Shown: positions 28,278-37,446 of the stretch, one piece after another
How the letters are laid out: every line of letters starts with the position of its first letter
Numbering within the stretch: the first letter of the stretch is position 1
NCBI GenBank assembly: GCA_015655145.1
Contig: JAATFO010000125.1
Span: forward strand, 1-49,736
Direction: 5' to 3'
Origin: Enterobacterales bacterium
Lineage (GTDB): Bacteria > Pseudomonadota > Gammaproteobacteria > Enterobacterales > Enterobacteriaceae
Length of the DNA stretch: 49,736 bases
The notes under the pieces: generated by a model
Told to the model about the DNA's origin: nothing
Database searches by the model: none
The model's input: only the letters and a program-made list of their open reading frames with translations
Translations under genes and position numbers: made by a program

Positions 28278-29204
28278 ATGAGTATTCGCATTATCCCGCA
28301 AGATCAACAGGAGAGCAGCGCCAGGACAACGACGGAGATGATCCCGCCATTACTGTTCCCCAGCCTGAAGAACTTGTATCTTCGCCGCGCGGCGCGTTTG
28401 CGTCAACTGGCAGATAAGAACCCATTGGGCGACTACCTGCGCTTTGCCGCAGTGATTGCTGAAGCACAGGAAATTGTGCTGTACGATCACCCGTTATACA
28501 TGGACCTGCACGCACGCCTGGTAGCAACAGCCGCCATCGAGATCCCCCCGCTCGATATTCACACGCTGCCGCGCGCCCTTCACTGGCAGCGTGTGCTACA
28601 TTCATTGATTGCGGAGCTGAAGCCGGAAATGAGTGGCCAGGCATTGGTGGTGCTGGAAAATCTGGAAAAAACCTCAGTCCCGGAACTGGAAACCATGGCC
28701 AGCGCCTTGTTCAATAATGCCTTTTCTCAGGTAAGCAGCGATAAAGCGCCTTTTATCTGGGCCGCACTGTCGATCTACTGGGCGCAAATGGCGGCGCTTA
28801 TTCCGGGCAAGGCCCGGGCTGAATATGGTGAGCAGCGGCAATTTTGTCCGGTATGTGGCAGCGTCCCGGTCGCCGGTGTTGTCCATATGGGTGGAGATCC
28901 CCATCTATTGCGCTATTTACACTGCAATCTGTGTGAAAGCGAATGGTATGTCGCACAGGACAAATGCAGCAATTGTGAACAAACGCACGATCTGCATTAC
29001 TGGTCGCTGGACAGTGGCCAGGGGTTAGTTAAAGCGGAAAGCTGCGGTGATTGCGACACCTATCTGAAAATGCTTTACCAGGAGAAAGATCCGGCGGTTG
29101 AACCCGTCGCCGACGACCTCGCCTCACTGGTACTCGATGCGCGCATGGAACAGGAGGGATTTGCCCGCAGTAGCCTGAATCCGTATCTGTTTCCCGGGGA
29201 ATAA
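28278..29204 (+). CDS. fdhE: Formate dehydrogenase accessory protein FdhE
   Basis: This 308-aa cytoplasmic protein is needed for maturation of respiratory formate dehydrogenases. Four CxxC pairs lie in the C-terminal half ([37 protein letters not shown]), the rubredoxin-like iron site of the family. The ATG at 28278 gives the E. coli-like N-terminus MSIRIIPQ; the upstream frame from 28182 is not conserved. No fdoGHI lies before it, unlike E. coli where fdhE is the last gene of that operon. Confidence 0.95.
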   Translation: MSIRIIPQDQQESSARTTTEMIPPLLFPSLKNLYLRRAARLRQLADKNPLGDYLRFAAVIAEAQEIVLYDHPLYMDLHARLVATAAIEIPPLDIHTLPRALHWQRVLHSLIAELKPEMSGQALVVLENLEKTSVPELETMASALFNNAFSQVSSDKAPFIWAALSIYWAQMAALIPGKARAEYGEQRQFCPVCGSVPVAGVVHMGGDPHLLRYLHCNLCESEWYVAQDKCSNCEQTHDLHYWSLDSGQGLVKAESCGDCDTYLKMLYQEKDPAVEPVADDLASLVLDARMEQEGFARSSLNPYLFPGE

Positions 29205-29320
29205 GACGGTTTTTCGTGATGAGCGCGGCTTTCCTGTGCATTTACGCCAGCCAGCGATACGGGGACGTGAGCACATAACCAAATGTAACGCAGTTTACCC
29301 TGATTAACGGAGCGAACAGA

Positions 29321-29932
29321 ATGAAGCTGATTGGCAACTATACCAGTCCTTTTGTACGTAAAATTTCAGTGATCATGCTGGAAAAAGGGATAACATTCGA
29401 GTTCATCAACGAATCACCGTGGTCGCCTGAAAGCCCTGTCACACGCTATAATCCGCTGAGCAAAGTCCCCGCACTGATGGATGATAACGGTGACATCTGG
29501 TATGACTCCCCCATCATTGCCGCTTACCTCGATACCCTGGGTATACGCCCCGCGCTGATCCCCACTGATAACCTGCAGGCACTGAAAGTTCGCCAGTTGG
29601 AAGCGCTGGCGGACGGTGTCTGTGACGCCGCGTTGATTATCTTGCGGGAACAGATGCGTCCGGCGGAACGCCAGTTGGACAGCGAGCTACAGCGCCAGCA
29701 AGCAAAAATTCAGCGCGGACTGGATGCCCTGGAACGCGAAGCGGCCCAGGGGATATTACTCAATGGGGAAACCGTGACGCTGGCAGATATCGCCACCGCC
29801 TGCACGCTGGGTTACCTCAACTTTCGTAGCGTAGTGCCTGACTGGAGTCATGATCGTCCGGCACTGGTGACGCTGGCGGAAAAACTATTCCAGCGTGAAA
29901 GCTTTACTCGCACCGTTCCTCCGGCGGCCTGA
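29321..29932 (+). CDS. yibF: Glutathione S-transferase-like protein YibF
   Basis: This 203-aa protein has an N-terminal thioredoxin-like GST domain (1-75; NYTSPFVRKISV at the glutathione site, KVPALMDD with cis-Pro, DSPIIAAYL with the Ser that binds glutathione) and an all-helical C-terminal domain. It matches E. coli YibF (202 aa) along its length. The substrate is unknown. ACGGAGCG precedes the start by 8 bp. Confidence 0.93.
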   Translation: MKLIGNYTSPFVRKISVIMLEKGITFEFINESPWSPESPVTRYNPLSKVPALMDDNGDIWYDSPIIAAYLDTLGIRPALIPTDNLQALKVRQLEALADGVCDAALIILREQMRPAERQLDSELQRQQAKIQRGLDALEREAAQGILLNGETVTLADIATACTLGYLNFRSVVPDWSHDRPALVTLAEKLFQRESFTRTVPPAA

Positions 29933-30006
29933 CGCGGACAGGGTTGGCTATATCGTCGCTGGCGGTTTCAGCGTATTCTGTCGAAAAATCATGTTTAATA
30001 CATCTG

Positions 30007-30747
30007 ATGAAAGATTACACGCCGCTGTTAACCACGCTGGAAACACAGCTTGCCGCCAAAGATAAAAAACCGCTTTACCAACGTTTCGCGTTGGTGATCA
30101 AAGCTGCGGTGCGTAACGGCATGTTGCAGCACGATGATATTCTGCCCAGTGAACGTGAATTCAGTCAGTTATTACCCATTTCGCGCATTACCGTACGCAA
30201 GGCGCTGGAAGCGCTGGAAAATGAAGGGGTGGTTTATCGCTCGCGTGGTTATGGCACCCAGATTCGCAGCCCGCTGGAATATTCGCTGAAAGAGTCAAAA
30301 GGGCTGTCACAACATGTGGTGTTAAACGGCAAGACCCCCAGCACACGCTGGATCAACAAAAGCAGGGTAGTCTGCAACGACGAAATCGCACATTTGTTGG
30401 CACTGCCGAGTGGCAGTCACGTTTTTCTGCTTAAACGCATTCGCTATGTCGATGAACAGGCAGTGTCGGTCGAAGAATCTTACGTACCAGAGGCGTTAAT
30501 CGACAATCCGGATCAGATTGGCGTGTCACTGTATGACTATTTCCGCGCCCACGACATTCAGCCCGGCAGGGCCCAAAGTCGGGTCAGCGCCCGTATGCCA
30601 GACACGGAAATACAACAGCAGATTGCCCTCGCCGACAATCTGCCGGTTCTGGTGATCAAACAACGGCTACTGGACGTCGAAGGCAATCCCATCGAATACA
30701 GTATCAGTTACTGTCGTAGTGATATGTACGTGTTTATTGCAGGCTAG
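30007..30747 (+). CDS. yegW: GntR-family regulator with UTRA domain (YegW-like)
   Basis: This 246-aa regulator has an N-terminal GntR winged helix (about 15-85; LPSEREFSQLLPISRITVRKALEALE) and a C-terminal UTRA ligand domain (about 100-245). Its position next to yegV, yegU and yegT homologues, as in E. coli, supports the YegW name. It is probably the repressor of that cluster, responding to its substrate or a phosphorylated product. The ATG at 30007 is favoured; the frame from 29944 is unconserved. The 3' end overlaps yegV tail-to-tail by 14 bp. Confidence 0.88.
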   Translation: MKDYTPLLTTLETQLAAKDKKPLYQRFALVIKAAVRNGMLQHDDILPSEREFSQLLPISRITVRKALEALENEGVVYRSRGYGTQIRSPLEYSLKESKGLSQHVVLNGKTPSTRWINKSRVVCNDEIAHLLALPSGSHVFLLKRIRYVDEQAVSVEESYVPEALIDNPDQIGVSLYDYFRAHDIQPGRAQSRVSARMPDTEIQQQIALADNLPVLVIKQRLLDVEGNPIEYSISYCRSDMYVFIAG

Positions 30748-31714
30748 CATGTTGTCGCCAGTAACGGCTCAGTGTGGCTTTATCGGGGGCGCAATCGCCA
30801 CCACGATGCGCCACCACCCAGGAAGCCACCGCATTACCCAGCATCACCGCATCTTCCAGTGTCCAGCCAGAGGCCAAAGCCGCCAGCACGCCGCCTGCAT
30901 GGCTGTCACCCGCACCAATGGTATCCACCACGACTGTGGGTAACGCCGGAACCCAGCCAGTGCCTTGCGGTCCGGTATAACAGGCTCCGGCGCTGTCCAT
31001 GCGCACAATCAGTGGCGAGTCATAAACATCACGCCAGTGTTGTAACAACGCCTCACAAGAAAATACACCAGACTGATGGCGCTTTTCGCGCCAGATTATC
31101 CCGGCTTCCTGGCGGTTCAGCGTCACCAGTGGTTGCAATGCCATCAACCGATTAAAGCAATCGTCGGCAATATCCGCCAGCCGCGGGCCGAAATCAATGA
31201 ATAGCGAAGTACTCGCGCGCCGTGCTTCCAGCCAGTTCAGCAATACGCCAGCACTGGCCGACGCCAGTTGATAACCCGACACATAAAGCCAGCTTTGCGA
31301 CGCAACCGGTAAGCGATTAAGCATGTGAGCATCCCACTGATTTTCCACGCCGCTCACTGACAAAAATGTGCGTTCCCCATCCGGTTCAACCAGTGCCAGA
31401 CACCAGCCGTTGTCGCCTTTATCCGTTATCACCGCGCTACTCAGACCATAATCAGCAATCCGCTGGCGAATAATATCCGCCCAGATCCCTGTGCCGATCG
31501 GCAGTGCATTCAGCGCCTGAACACCTAAGCGTTTCAGCGCGATAGCCACATTGAGGGCACAACCGCCAACGTTAACGCCCTGTTGATGCAGTTCAATATC
31601 GCTGCCACGATGAGGTAACGAGTAAGCATCGGCAATCACATCCACCACTGCCGCACCCAACACACACACCGGAAAGCGCGGCGTTAACCGTTGCAGATCG
31701 TCACTGGTCGCCAT
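30734..31714 (-). CDS. yegV: PfkB-family sugar/nucleoside kinase (YegV-like)
   Basis: This 326-aa ribokinase-family enzyme has GGCALNVAIALKRLG near the N-terminus (substrate side) and the C-terminal PfkB signature VVDTIGAGDSHAGG with the catalytic Asp. It phosphorylates a sugar or nucleoside; the substrate is not known. The ATG at 31714 overlaps the end of yegU by 14 bp, which indicates coupling and rules out the longer frame to 31792. It is last of the leftward yegT-yegU-yegV operon. Confidence 0.9.
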   Translation of the reverse strand: MATSDDLQRLTPRFPVCVLGAAVVDVIADAYSLPHRGSDIELHQQGVNVGGCALNVAIALKRLGVQALNALPIGTGIWADIIRQRIADYGLSSAVITDKGDNGWCLALVEPDGERTFLSVSGVENQWDAHMLNRLPVASQSWLYVSGYQLASASAGVLLNWLEARRASTSLFIDFGPRLADIADDCFNRLMALQPLVTLNRQEAGIIWREKRHQSGVFSCEALLQHWRDVYDSPLIVRMDSAGACYTGPQGTGWVPALPTVVVDTIGAGDSHAGGVLAALASGWTLEDAVMLGNAVASWVVAHRGGDCAPDKATLSRYWRQHASLQ

Positions 31715-32726
31715 AGGTGGCCTCGCGCTGCAGGCGTAAACGCAAAAATTCCCGGCTATAGTGAGTGAAATCGCATTGGTTAGCGGCATCAAGCTGCGCT
31801 TTCAGCGAGGCGTCAATGCCGTCAATACCCCGTAATGCGCCACAAATTGCCACCGCCATCGCCCCGATGGTGTCGGTATCGCCACCCAGATTGGCGCAAA
31901 GAATAGCGCAACGGTTTGGATCAGTACCTGACAGTTCCACCATCGCCAGGGCCGCAGGTACCGATTCGATGGTGCTGGTGCCAGTACCCACCAGTTGATA
32001 AATTCGCGTCATTGCCTCTTCCGGGCCATATGCCCTGGCAACCACCTGTAACGCCAGTTCAATACGTGCCGCCATGGAAGCACTGAATGTGGTGATTCTT
32101 TTTTCTTGTGCCGCCTGCGCGATCGCCGATAGCTGATCGCGAATGACGGGCCAGTCGACGCCATCAACCGCCAGCGAGACAGCCCAGGCAATGGCTGTCG
32201 CTCCGGCAATCGCCACATCTGCCTTATGGGTTGGGCTTGAAGCGAGCGCCACCTCATCAATAAAACCCGCCAGATGACGTGGCGGCAATAAACACCCTAA
32301 GGGTGAAACACGCATTGCCGCGCCATTGGTCAGCCCATTATTCTCCAGATCAGCAACCGGTGTTCCCTGTTTCAGCGCATTGAGGGCAATTTTTGAGGTT
32401 GGCCCCAGCACATTTTTATTAAAAGCATCGAAACGTTCCGCCCACGTCAAAATGTTGCGGCCAATGACCTCTGGCTCAATGGCGCCTTCACAACTGATAA
32501 TCGCATCAGCCAGCGCCAGCGCCATTGAGGTGTCATCGGTAAACTCTGCCGTGTTGAAGTAGCATGCGGCATTGTTCTCTTTGGGTCCGGGAAGAAAACG
32601 ATCTATCCAGCCAAAATGTTTTTTCACTCGTGAACGTGGCCACAATTCTGACGGCATACCCATCGCATCACCCAGCGCCTGACCATAAAATGCGCCCAGA
32701 ATCCGCTGCTCTTTACTTATCGACAT
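31701..32726 (-). CDS. yegU: ADP-ribosylglycohydrolase-fold hydrolase (YegU-like)
   Basis: This 341-aa protein of the ADP-ribosylglycohydrolase (DraG-like) family has metal-binding Asp residues in FTDDTSMALALAD (near 62) and GGDTDTIGAMAVAI (near 280), and GALRGIDGI. The family removes ADP-ribose or hydrolyses N-glycosidic bonds; in this operon with a nucleoside-type transporter and a PfkB kinase, N-glycoside cleavage of an imported nucleoside-like compound is a reasonable inference. It lies 20 bp after yegT. Confidence 0.9.
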   Translation of the reverse strand: MSISKEQRILGAFYGQALGDAMGMPSELWPRSRVKKHFGWIDRFLPGPKENNAACYFNTAEFTDDTSMALALADAIISCEGAIEPEVIGRNILTWAERFDAFNKNVLGPTSKIALNALKQGTPVADLENNGLTNGAAMRVSPLGCLLPPRHLAGFIDEVALASSPTHKADVAIAGATAIAWAVSLAVDGVDWPVIRDQLSAIAQAAQEKRITTFSASMAARIELALQVVARAYGPEEAMTRIYQLVGTGTSTIESVPAALAMVELSGTDPNRCAILCANLGGDTDTIGAMAVAICGALRGIDGIDASLKAQLDAANQCDFTHYSREFLRLRLQREATYGDQ

Positions 32727-32746
32727 AATGTTTCCTTAAACTCACC

Positions 32747-34012
32747 CTATTTCCCCCCAACAGGCGTCTCTAACGGCGCCAGCTCGTCACTTTTTCGTTT
32801 GCCGTCGCGAAACAAGGTGATGAACACAATGGTAATCACCACAATCATGGCGCTGCCAAATGTCCACATGCCAGCCCAGTGGAAAGTCAGCCCATTTTGT
32901 GGTGGAACATAAGCAAACATTTCCTGCATCAGATAACCACCAAGACGGTAGCCCAGCAAACTGCCAATCCCCTGACAGGCCAGCGTTATCAAGCCCTGCG
33001 CCGCATTACGCATGGCGACGGGGGCTTTTTTATCCACATAGATATAGGCGGTGACGAAGTAAAAATCGTAACTGACGCCGTGCAATAAAATACCCATAAA
33101 CAACAGGCTGTAAGTCAGGATGTTCTGATCGCTACCAAAGACAAAGAAAATGTAGCGCAATGCTGCCGTCACCAGCCCCAGCAGCAACACTTTGCCGATA
33201 CCGAAGCGCTTAATGAAGAATGGCAACGCCAGCAAAAAGAAGATCTCGGAGACCTGACCTAATGTCATCCAGCCAGTGGCATGTTGCAGCCCGACTTCAC
33301 TGAGAAAACCTTCGGCAAAAATGTAATAGAACGCCAGCGGCATGCTGAACAGGAATGAACAAACAAAAAACACCAAAAAACTGCGATCTTTCAATAGATG
33401 TAACGCATCCAGCCCCAGAACCACACGGAGATTAAAGGCGCCGGTACTTTTCGGTTTGGTCGCCGGTAACAGCAAGGCATAAAAACCAAGCAACAACGAA
33501 CTGGCGGCCGTCACTAACAGCGGGATGGCGCTGGCGGAAATATCCCCCATACCCAGCATCGGCGGCACAAATCCGCAGGCGATACCGGAAGCAATCCAGC
33601 CCAGAGTCCCCATCACCCGAATACGCGGGAAATCACGTTCCACATCCGCAACATGAGAAAAGGCAATGCTGTTAGTGAGTGCAATCGTCGGCATGTAAGT
33701 CAGTGAGTAGAGCAATAACAACGGGAAAAAAGTATTAAAATGGGTTTGCTGCGCGGCGAAAAACATCAGTAATGCGCCAACGATCATTAATACTGACAAC
33801 ACCTTCTGCGCCTCAAAAAAACGGTCTGTCAGTGAGCCCACGAGGATGGGGGACAATATCGCCGCGATGGAGGTACAGGCATAACACCAGGCAATTTCTA
33901 CCGGGGTAAAACCATTGCTTTGCAGATAAGCCCAGAGCGGAACAAACCACGCTCCCCAGATAAACCACTCAACAAACATCATGAACGATAATTTAGGTAT
34001 TTTTGTTTTCAT
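32747..34012 (-). CDS. yegT: Nucleoside:H+ symporter-family transporter (YegT-like)
   Basis: This 421-aa membrane protein of the NHS family (NupG, XapB, YegT), major facilitator type, has about 12 hydrophobic segments. The N-terminal motif FVEWFIWGAWFVPLW and GSLTDRFFEAQKVL (first cytoplasmic loop) match the family. It imports a nucleoside or nucleoside-like compound of unknown identity. The ATG at 34012 (MKTKIPKLSF) is chosen since the longer frame adds an unconserved basic leader. It is first of the yegTUV operon; an IS element begins 129 bp upstream. Confidence 0.9.
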   Translation of the reverse strand: MKTKIPKLSFMMFVEWFIWGAWFVPLWAYLQSNGFTPVEIAWCYACTSIAAILSPILVGSLTDRFFEAQKVLSVLMIVGALLMFFAAQQTHFNTFFPLLLLYSLTYMPTIALTNSIAFSHVADVERDFPRIRVMGTLGWIASGIACGFVPPMLGMGDISASAIPLLVTAASSLLLGFYALLLPATKPKSTGAFNLRVVLGLDALHLLKDRSFLVFFVCSFLFSMPLAFYYIFAEGFLSEVGLQHATGWMTLGQVSEIFFLLALPFFIKRFGIGKVLLLGLVTAALRYIFFVFGSDQNILTYSLLFMGILLHGVSYDFYFVTAYIYVDKKAPVAMRNAAQGLITLACQGIGSLLGYRLGGYLMQEMFAYVPPQNGLTFHWAGMWTFGSAMIVVITIVFITLFRDGKRKSDELAPLETPVGGK

Positions 34013-34140
34013 TATCCCTCTCCCCCATGCTGGCATTAAAATCAATCGTACTCCAAAACAATACCTTTGCAATACCATTGATTTTTTAATCCGTTGATGA
34101 GAAAAGAGCCTGGTCAAACGCGCGATTAAAATGATTAGGG

Positions 34141-34158
34141 GGCTTTGTTGAATAAATC
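34141..34158. repeat. IS903-like terminal inverted repeat, left
   Basis: An 18-bp repeat, GGCTTTGTTGAATAAATC, is the exact complement of the right end at 35180-35197. Confidence 0.95.
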
Positions 34159-34196
34159 AGATTTGTGATAAGCCTCCCCACAGCCGGTTGCTGCTG

Positions 34197-35165
34197 TCAG
34201 GCAATACACACGCTTTCTGGCATTCCTGCCTTCGTTATTTTGTTCAGCGCACGCACCCTGGCCAGAGCCTCTGCAACCTGACCATCGTAGTCCCGCAGCG
34301 TCAGTGAACCACCAAACATCGCCTTCACTCTGTACATCGCCGTTTCCACTCTCGATCGACGGTTATAATCTGTTGTCCATTTCCACCGGGCATTGCTCCC
34401 GCTCAGCCGCTGATTCGCAACAGCACGGTTACGGTCTGCAGACTCAACCGGCCAGTAACCAGCACCTTTTCGAGGAGGAATGAGTGCGCTGATTTTCCTG
34501 CGGCGCAGTTCATCGTGACATAACCGGGTGTCGTAAACGCCGTCGGCTGCTGCTGACCTGATTTTTCGGTGGGTCTGCCGGGGTAACCCGGGAAAGGCTT
34601 CTGAGTCCGTAACATTGTTCAGCGACAGGTCAGCACAGATAACTTCATGCGTGTTCGCATCAACAGCCAGATGCCGTTTTCGCCAGATACGACGCCGTTC
34701 TTTGCCGTGTTTTTTGACTTTCCACTCACCGTCACCGAAGACCTTCAGCCCTGTGGAATCAATCGCCAGATGCGCGATCTCACGTCGGGTGGACGTTTTA
34801 AAACTGACGTTAACTGACCTTGCCCGCTTGCTGACACGGGTGTAATCCGGGCAGCGCAGTGGGACACCCATCAGAGCAAAAATGGAATCAATAAAACCCT
34901 GTGCCGCCCGCAGGGTCAGCCGGAATACACGTTTAACCACAAGGGCGGTGGTGATGGCGAGGTCAGAATAGCGCTGAGGTCGTCCCCGCGATGAAGGTGT
35001 TGCTGATTCATACCAGGCCTGAACGGCTTCCTCATCCAGCCAGAAAGTGATGGAGCCACGGTTGACGAGCGCTTTGTTGTAGGCGTACCCGTTGGTGATT
35101 CTGAACTTCTGTTTTGCCACAGGACAACCTGTGTTGTCAGGATGATGCGTGATCTGATCCTTCAA
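34197..35165 (-). CDS. IS903-type transposase
   Basis: This 322-aa DDE transposase from the ATG at 35165 is 307 aa from an in-frame GTG at 35120 (AKQKF start), the usual IS903 length. In the 307-aa numbering the catalytic residues are Asp121 (LAIDSTGL), Asp193 (AAADGVYD) and Glu259 (SRVETAMYRVK), as in IS903. No frameshift is seen, so the element could be active. Confidence 0.95.
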   Translation of the reverse strand: MKDQITHHPDNTGCPVAKQKFRITNGYAYNKALVNRGSITFWLDEEAVQAWYESATPSSRGRPQRYSDLAITTALVVKRVFRLTLRAAQGFIDSIFALMGVPLRCPDYTRVSKRARSVNVSFKTSTRREIAHLAIDSTGLKVFGDGEWKVKKHGKERRRIWRKRHLAVDANTHEVICADLSLNNVTDSEAFPGLPRQTHRKIRSAAADGVYDTRLCHDELRRRKISALIPPRKGAGYWPVESADRNRAVANQRLSGSNARWKWTTDYNRRSRVETAMYRVKAMFGGSLTLRDYDGQVAEALARVRALNKITKAGMPESVCIA

Positions 35166-35179
35166 CTCAGCAAAAATTC

Positions 35180-35197
35180 GATTTATTCAACAAAGCC
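35180..35197. repeat. IS903-like terminal inverted repeat, right
   Basis: An 18-bp repeat is the exact complement of 34141-34158; the sequence beyond does not duplicate the left flank. Confidence 0.95.
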
Positions 35198-35509
35198 CTT
35201 CGCGATGTGGAAAAAAACAGACTGTCGTAATGGCGTTACCGTGAAGGGCATTGGGCAGATGAGCCTGACGAATGGTTCTTATAACATAATTTAGCAGTTC
35301 ACCAGTAATGACAGATTAAAAAGGAATGTATAACTTTGTGTAAATATTATACCTGGCTTACGTTTTCATACCGTTATAATTAAGACTGCAGTATCATTAT
35401 TGATGATACTCTTTTACAGTAATTAATTACCGCCCATTATTATTTTTGGCTTATTCTCTTACTGGCATCACCAGAATGACGCGCCTCACCTCTTCCTGTA
35501 ACGAAAATT

Positions 35510-35845
35510 ATGTCGGGTGACAAAAGGATATGCACACTAGAAACGCCTGACATAGCATGTTGTTTGATATGCCGGACATCAGTTTCTTTACGTTTTGCTG
35601 ACAAAGAAAAGCCTTTTTTGCTTTATCAGCAAAAAAGGCAAGACATCGTTGATCACGATGAGATATATTTTTGGTCCAATGTACTCGAATACTTTGGGTT
35701 GTATCTGTGTAGCCAGTGCCTGTTCGTCTGTATCACTGATACGGGGTCAGATGATTGCGACTCCTGCACTTGCCACCTTTCTGCAACACAACGTTTATTG
35801 AGTAGATATAAATTAACACTAGCGGGATTCAGGGTTTGCCACTAA
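35510..35845 (+). pseudogene. Possible decayed winged-helix regulator
   Basis: In the 860-bp AT-rich gap between the IS and luxR, a 111-codon frame contains SLRFADKEKPFLLYQQKRQDIVDH, wording like the core of OmpR/CadC-type winged helices (sensor for LL.YL...IV.HDEI). After HDEIYFW the expected next helix appears only in another frame (YSNTLG near 35685), which suggests a frameshift. The Cys-rich tail resembles no protein. It may equally be chance. The rest of the gap (35207-35509, 35846-35989) shows no gene. Confidence 0.3.
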
Positions 35846-35989
35846 CGATAAACAAAAAACCTGAGCCGAAGTGTGTATTCCCTGGTGCTGACTAATAATC
35901 ATCTGATTAAAAAAATCAGATTTTTTAACATTTTTATGCACATTGCTTTTATTGCACAAGTGTAAGGGCTTTTATTTTGTAATGCTAGT

Positions 35990-36018
35990 TAGACTTAGGT
36001 ATAGTTTGGTACTATACT
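35990..36018 (+). promoter_or_regulatory. Candidate luxR promoter with overlapping palindromic operator
   Basis: TAGACT (35990-35995) and TATACT (36013-36018) are spaced by 17 bp. A 19-bp palindrome (GTATAGT-N5-ACTATAC, 35999-36017) covers the spacer and -10 box. EsaR-type regulators repress their own gene from a similar site in the absence of signal, so this is a good candidate autoregulatory lux box. Confidence 0.6.
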
Positions 36019-36065
36019 TTTGTGCCATTATATCTATGTTACGCATTAACTGATGAGGTAATTAA

Positions 36066-36800
36066 ATGTCTTTCGCATTTTCAGATAATGAAGTCATAAA
36101 TAGCGCGATGAAAAACTACCTGAACAGAAAATTAAAAACTTATGGTGACATTAAGTATGCTTATCTCATCATGAACAAAAAAAAACCAACTGATATCATC
36201 ATTATTTCAAACTACCCATCAGAATGGGTCGACACCTATAAGATGAACAATTATCAACATATTGATCCGGTTATTCTTACTGCATTAAAAATAGCATCTC
36301 CTTTTTCCTGGGGTGAAAATATCGTTATCAATTCAAAGCTGAGCAATTCCAAATTTTTTAATTTATCTAAAAAATACAACATCATAAACGGTTACACGTT
36401 CGTGCTTCATGATCAAAACAACAATCTGGTAACCCTGTCTATTATGATAGGTGAGAATGAAAGTAATGATATTGAAATGATAGAAAACAACAAAGATAAA
36501 ATTCAAATGTTGCTTATTTATGCTCACGAAAAATTCACCACATTTTATCTGGAAATGGTCCAGAACAAAAATATCAATAGTGAAAATGAAAAAGAACTTT
36601 TTTCTCAAAGAGAAAATGATATTCTTTATTGGGCAAGTATGGGTAAAACCTATCAGGAAATAGCGTTGATTTTAGGTATTACGACAAGTACAGTAAAGTT
36701 TCATATCGGTAATGTCGTCAAAAAATTAGGTGTTCTCAATGCCAAACATGCCATCAGACTGGGCGTTGAGTTACAACTAATTAAACCTGTTCCTTTATAA
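36066..36800 (+). CDS. LuxR-family quorum-sensing regulator (EsaR/ExpR type)
   Basis: This 244-aa protein has an N-terminal acyl-homoserine-lactone binding domain (about 15-165; conserved Trp54, Tyr58, Asp67 in SEWVDTYKM and HIDPVI) and a C-terminal LuxR helix-turn-helix (about 178-238; FSQRENDILYWASMGKTYQEIALILGI with TVKFHIGNVVKKL). It overlaps luxI tail-to-tail by 20 bp, the layout of esaI/esaR and expI/expR, whose regulators act mostly as repressors released by the signal. The gene is distinctly AT-rich (many Lys, Asn, Ile). Confidence 0.92.
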   Translation: MSFAFSDNEVINSAMKNYLNRKLKTYGDIKYAYLIMNKKKPTDIIIISNYPSEWVDTYKMNNYQHIDPVILTALKIASPFSWGENIVINSKLSNSKFFNLSKKYNIINGYTFVLHDQNNNLVTLSIMIGENESNDIEMIENNKDKIQMLLIYAHEKFTTFYLEMVQNKNINSENEKELFSQRENDILYWASMGKTYQEIALILGITTSTVKFHIGNVVKKLGVLNAKHAIRLGVELQLIKPVPL

Positions 36801-37431
36801 GCTTAACCGACAAAGGCCAGTTCACGAGCCTGTCTGAGCCATCCCCGGTGATTTTGGCTATACGAGTAATCAATGCATTTTGACTTTCATCATCAACCGG
36901 CAGATTCAGTAGATATATTTTCTCTTTCTTCTCTGAGAGCCCCTGCGAAATAACAGAAATTTTCCATCCAGAACGTTTTAAAATTGTCAACATCGAATGA
37001 CTGACAATGGTTAATATCCCTTCAATGTTAAAATGTCTGGCATAGCGAATCATTGCCAGGAAAAGCATCAACCCTACCGGATTTTTTTTGGAAATTAAAT
37101 GACGTGCCCGTGCTTTGTCTACAAAAAAACGGCTTGACTCTACGTAGTTCCCGGAAGGAATATTCATCTCGCCGAAGTAGGATGAAAAAGTGCCGGTTAT
37201 CATGTTAGGATACTGCATCTCGATAATTCTCACACTACAAATTATTGTGTCATTGGTGACACCTAAAATATAATTTGCGTGATCATTATCATAGGTATCA
37301 AATTCCATATTATCAATACAGTTTACAGCCCAATCCAGACGATCTTTAAATGTTTCCTTGCGTAAAAAAAACATCTCGTTAAGTTGTTTTTTTGACATAT
37401 GTCCGAAATTCACTTCAAATATATCTAACAT
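36781..37431 (-). CDS. LuxI-family acyl-homoserine-lactone synthase (EsaI/ExpI type)
   Basis: This 216-aa enzyme makes an acyl-homoserine lactone from S-adenosylmethionine and acyl carrier protein. Conserved residues appear in RKETFKDRLDW (Arg near 24), the ESSRFFVDKARAR block (Glu and Arg near 97-104) and a C-terminal SGWKISVIS segment. EsaI and ExpI make 3-oxo-hexanoyl type signals, so a similar product is likely but not proven. The ATG at 37431 gives the family N-terminus MLDIFEVNF. It is convergent with and overlaps luxR. Confidence 0.92.
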   Translation of the reverse strand: MLDIFEVNFGHMSKKQLNEMFFLRKETFKDRLDWAVNCIDNMEFDTYDNDHANYILGVTNDTIICSVRIIEMQYPNMITGTFSSYFGEMNIPSGNYVESSRFFVDKARARHLISKKNPVGLMLFLAMIRYARHFNIEGILTIVSHSMLTILKRSGWKISVISQGLSEKKEKIYLLNLPVDDESQNALITRIAKITGDGSDRLVNWPLSVKLIKEQV

Positions 37432-37446
37432 GACCTCTCCAGTCAC

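Larger units (their letters stand above)
34141..35197. mobile_element. IS903-like insertion sequence (IS5 family)
   Basis: The element is 1057 bp, the length of IS903, bounded by perfect 18-bp inverted repeats GGCTTTGTTGAATAAATC, with one intact transposase on the minus strand. The nine bases outside (TGATTAGGG left, CTTCGCGAT right) are not repeats, so no target duplication remains. This suggests IS-mediated deletion or inversion at this spot. Confidence 0.95.
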
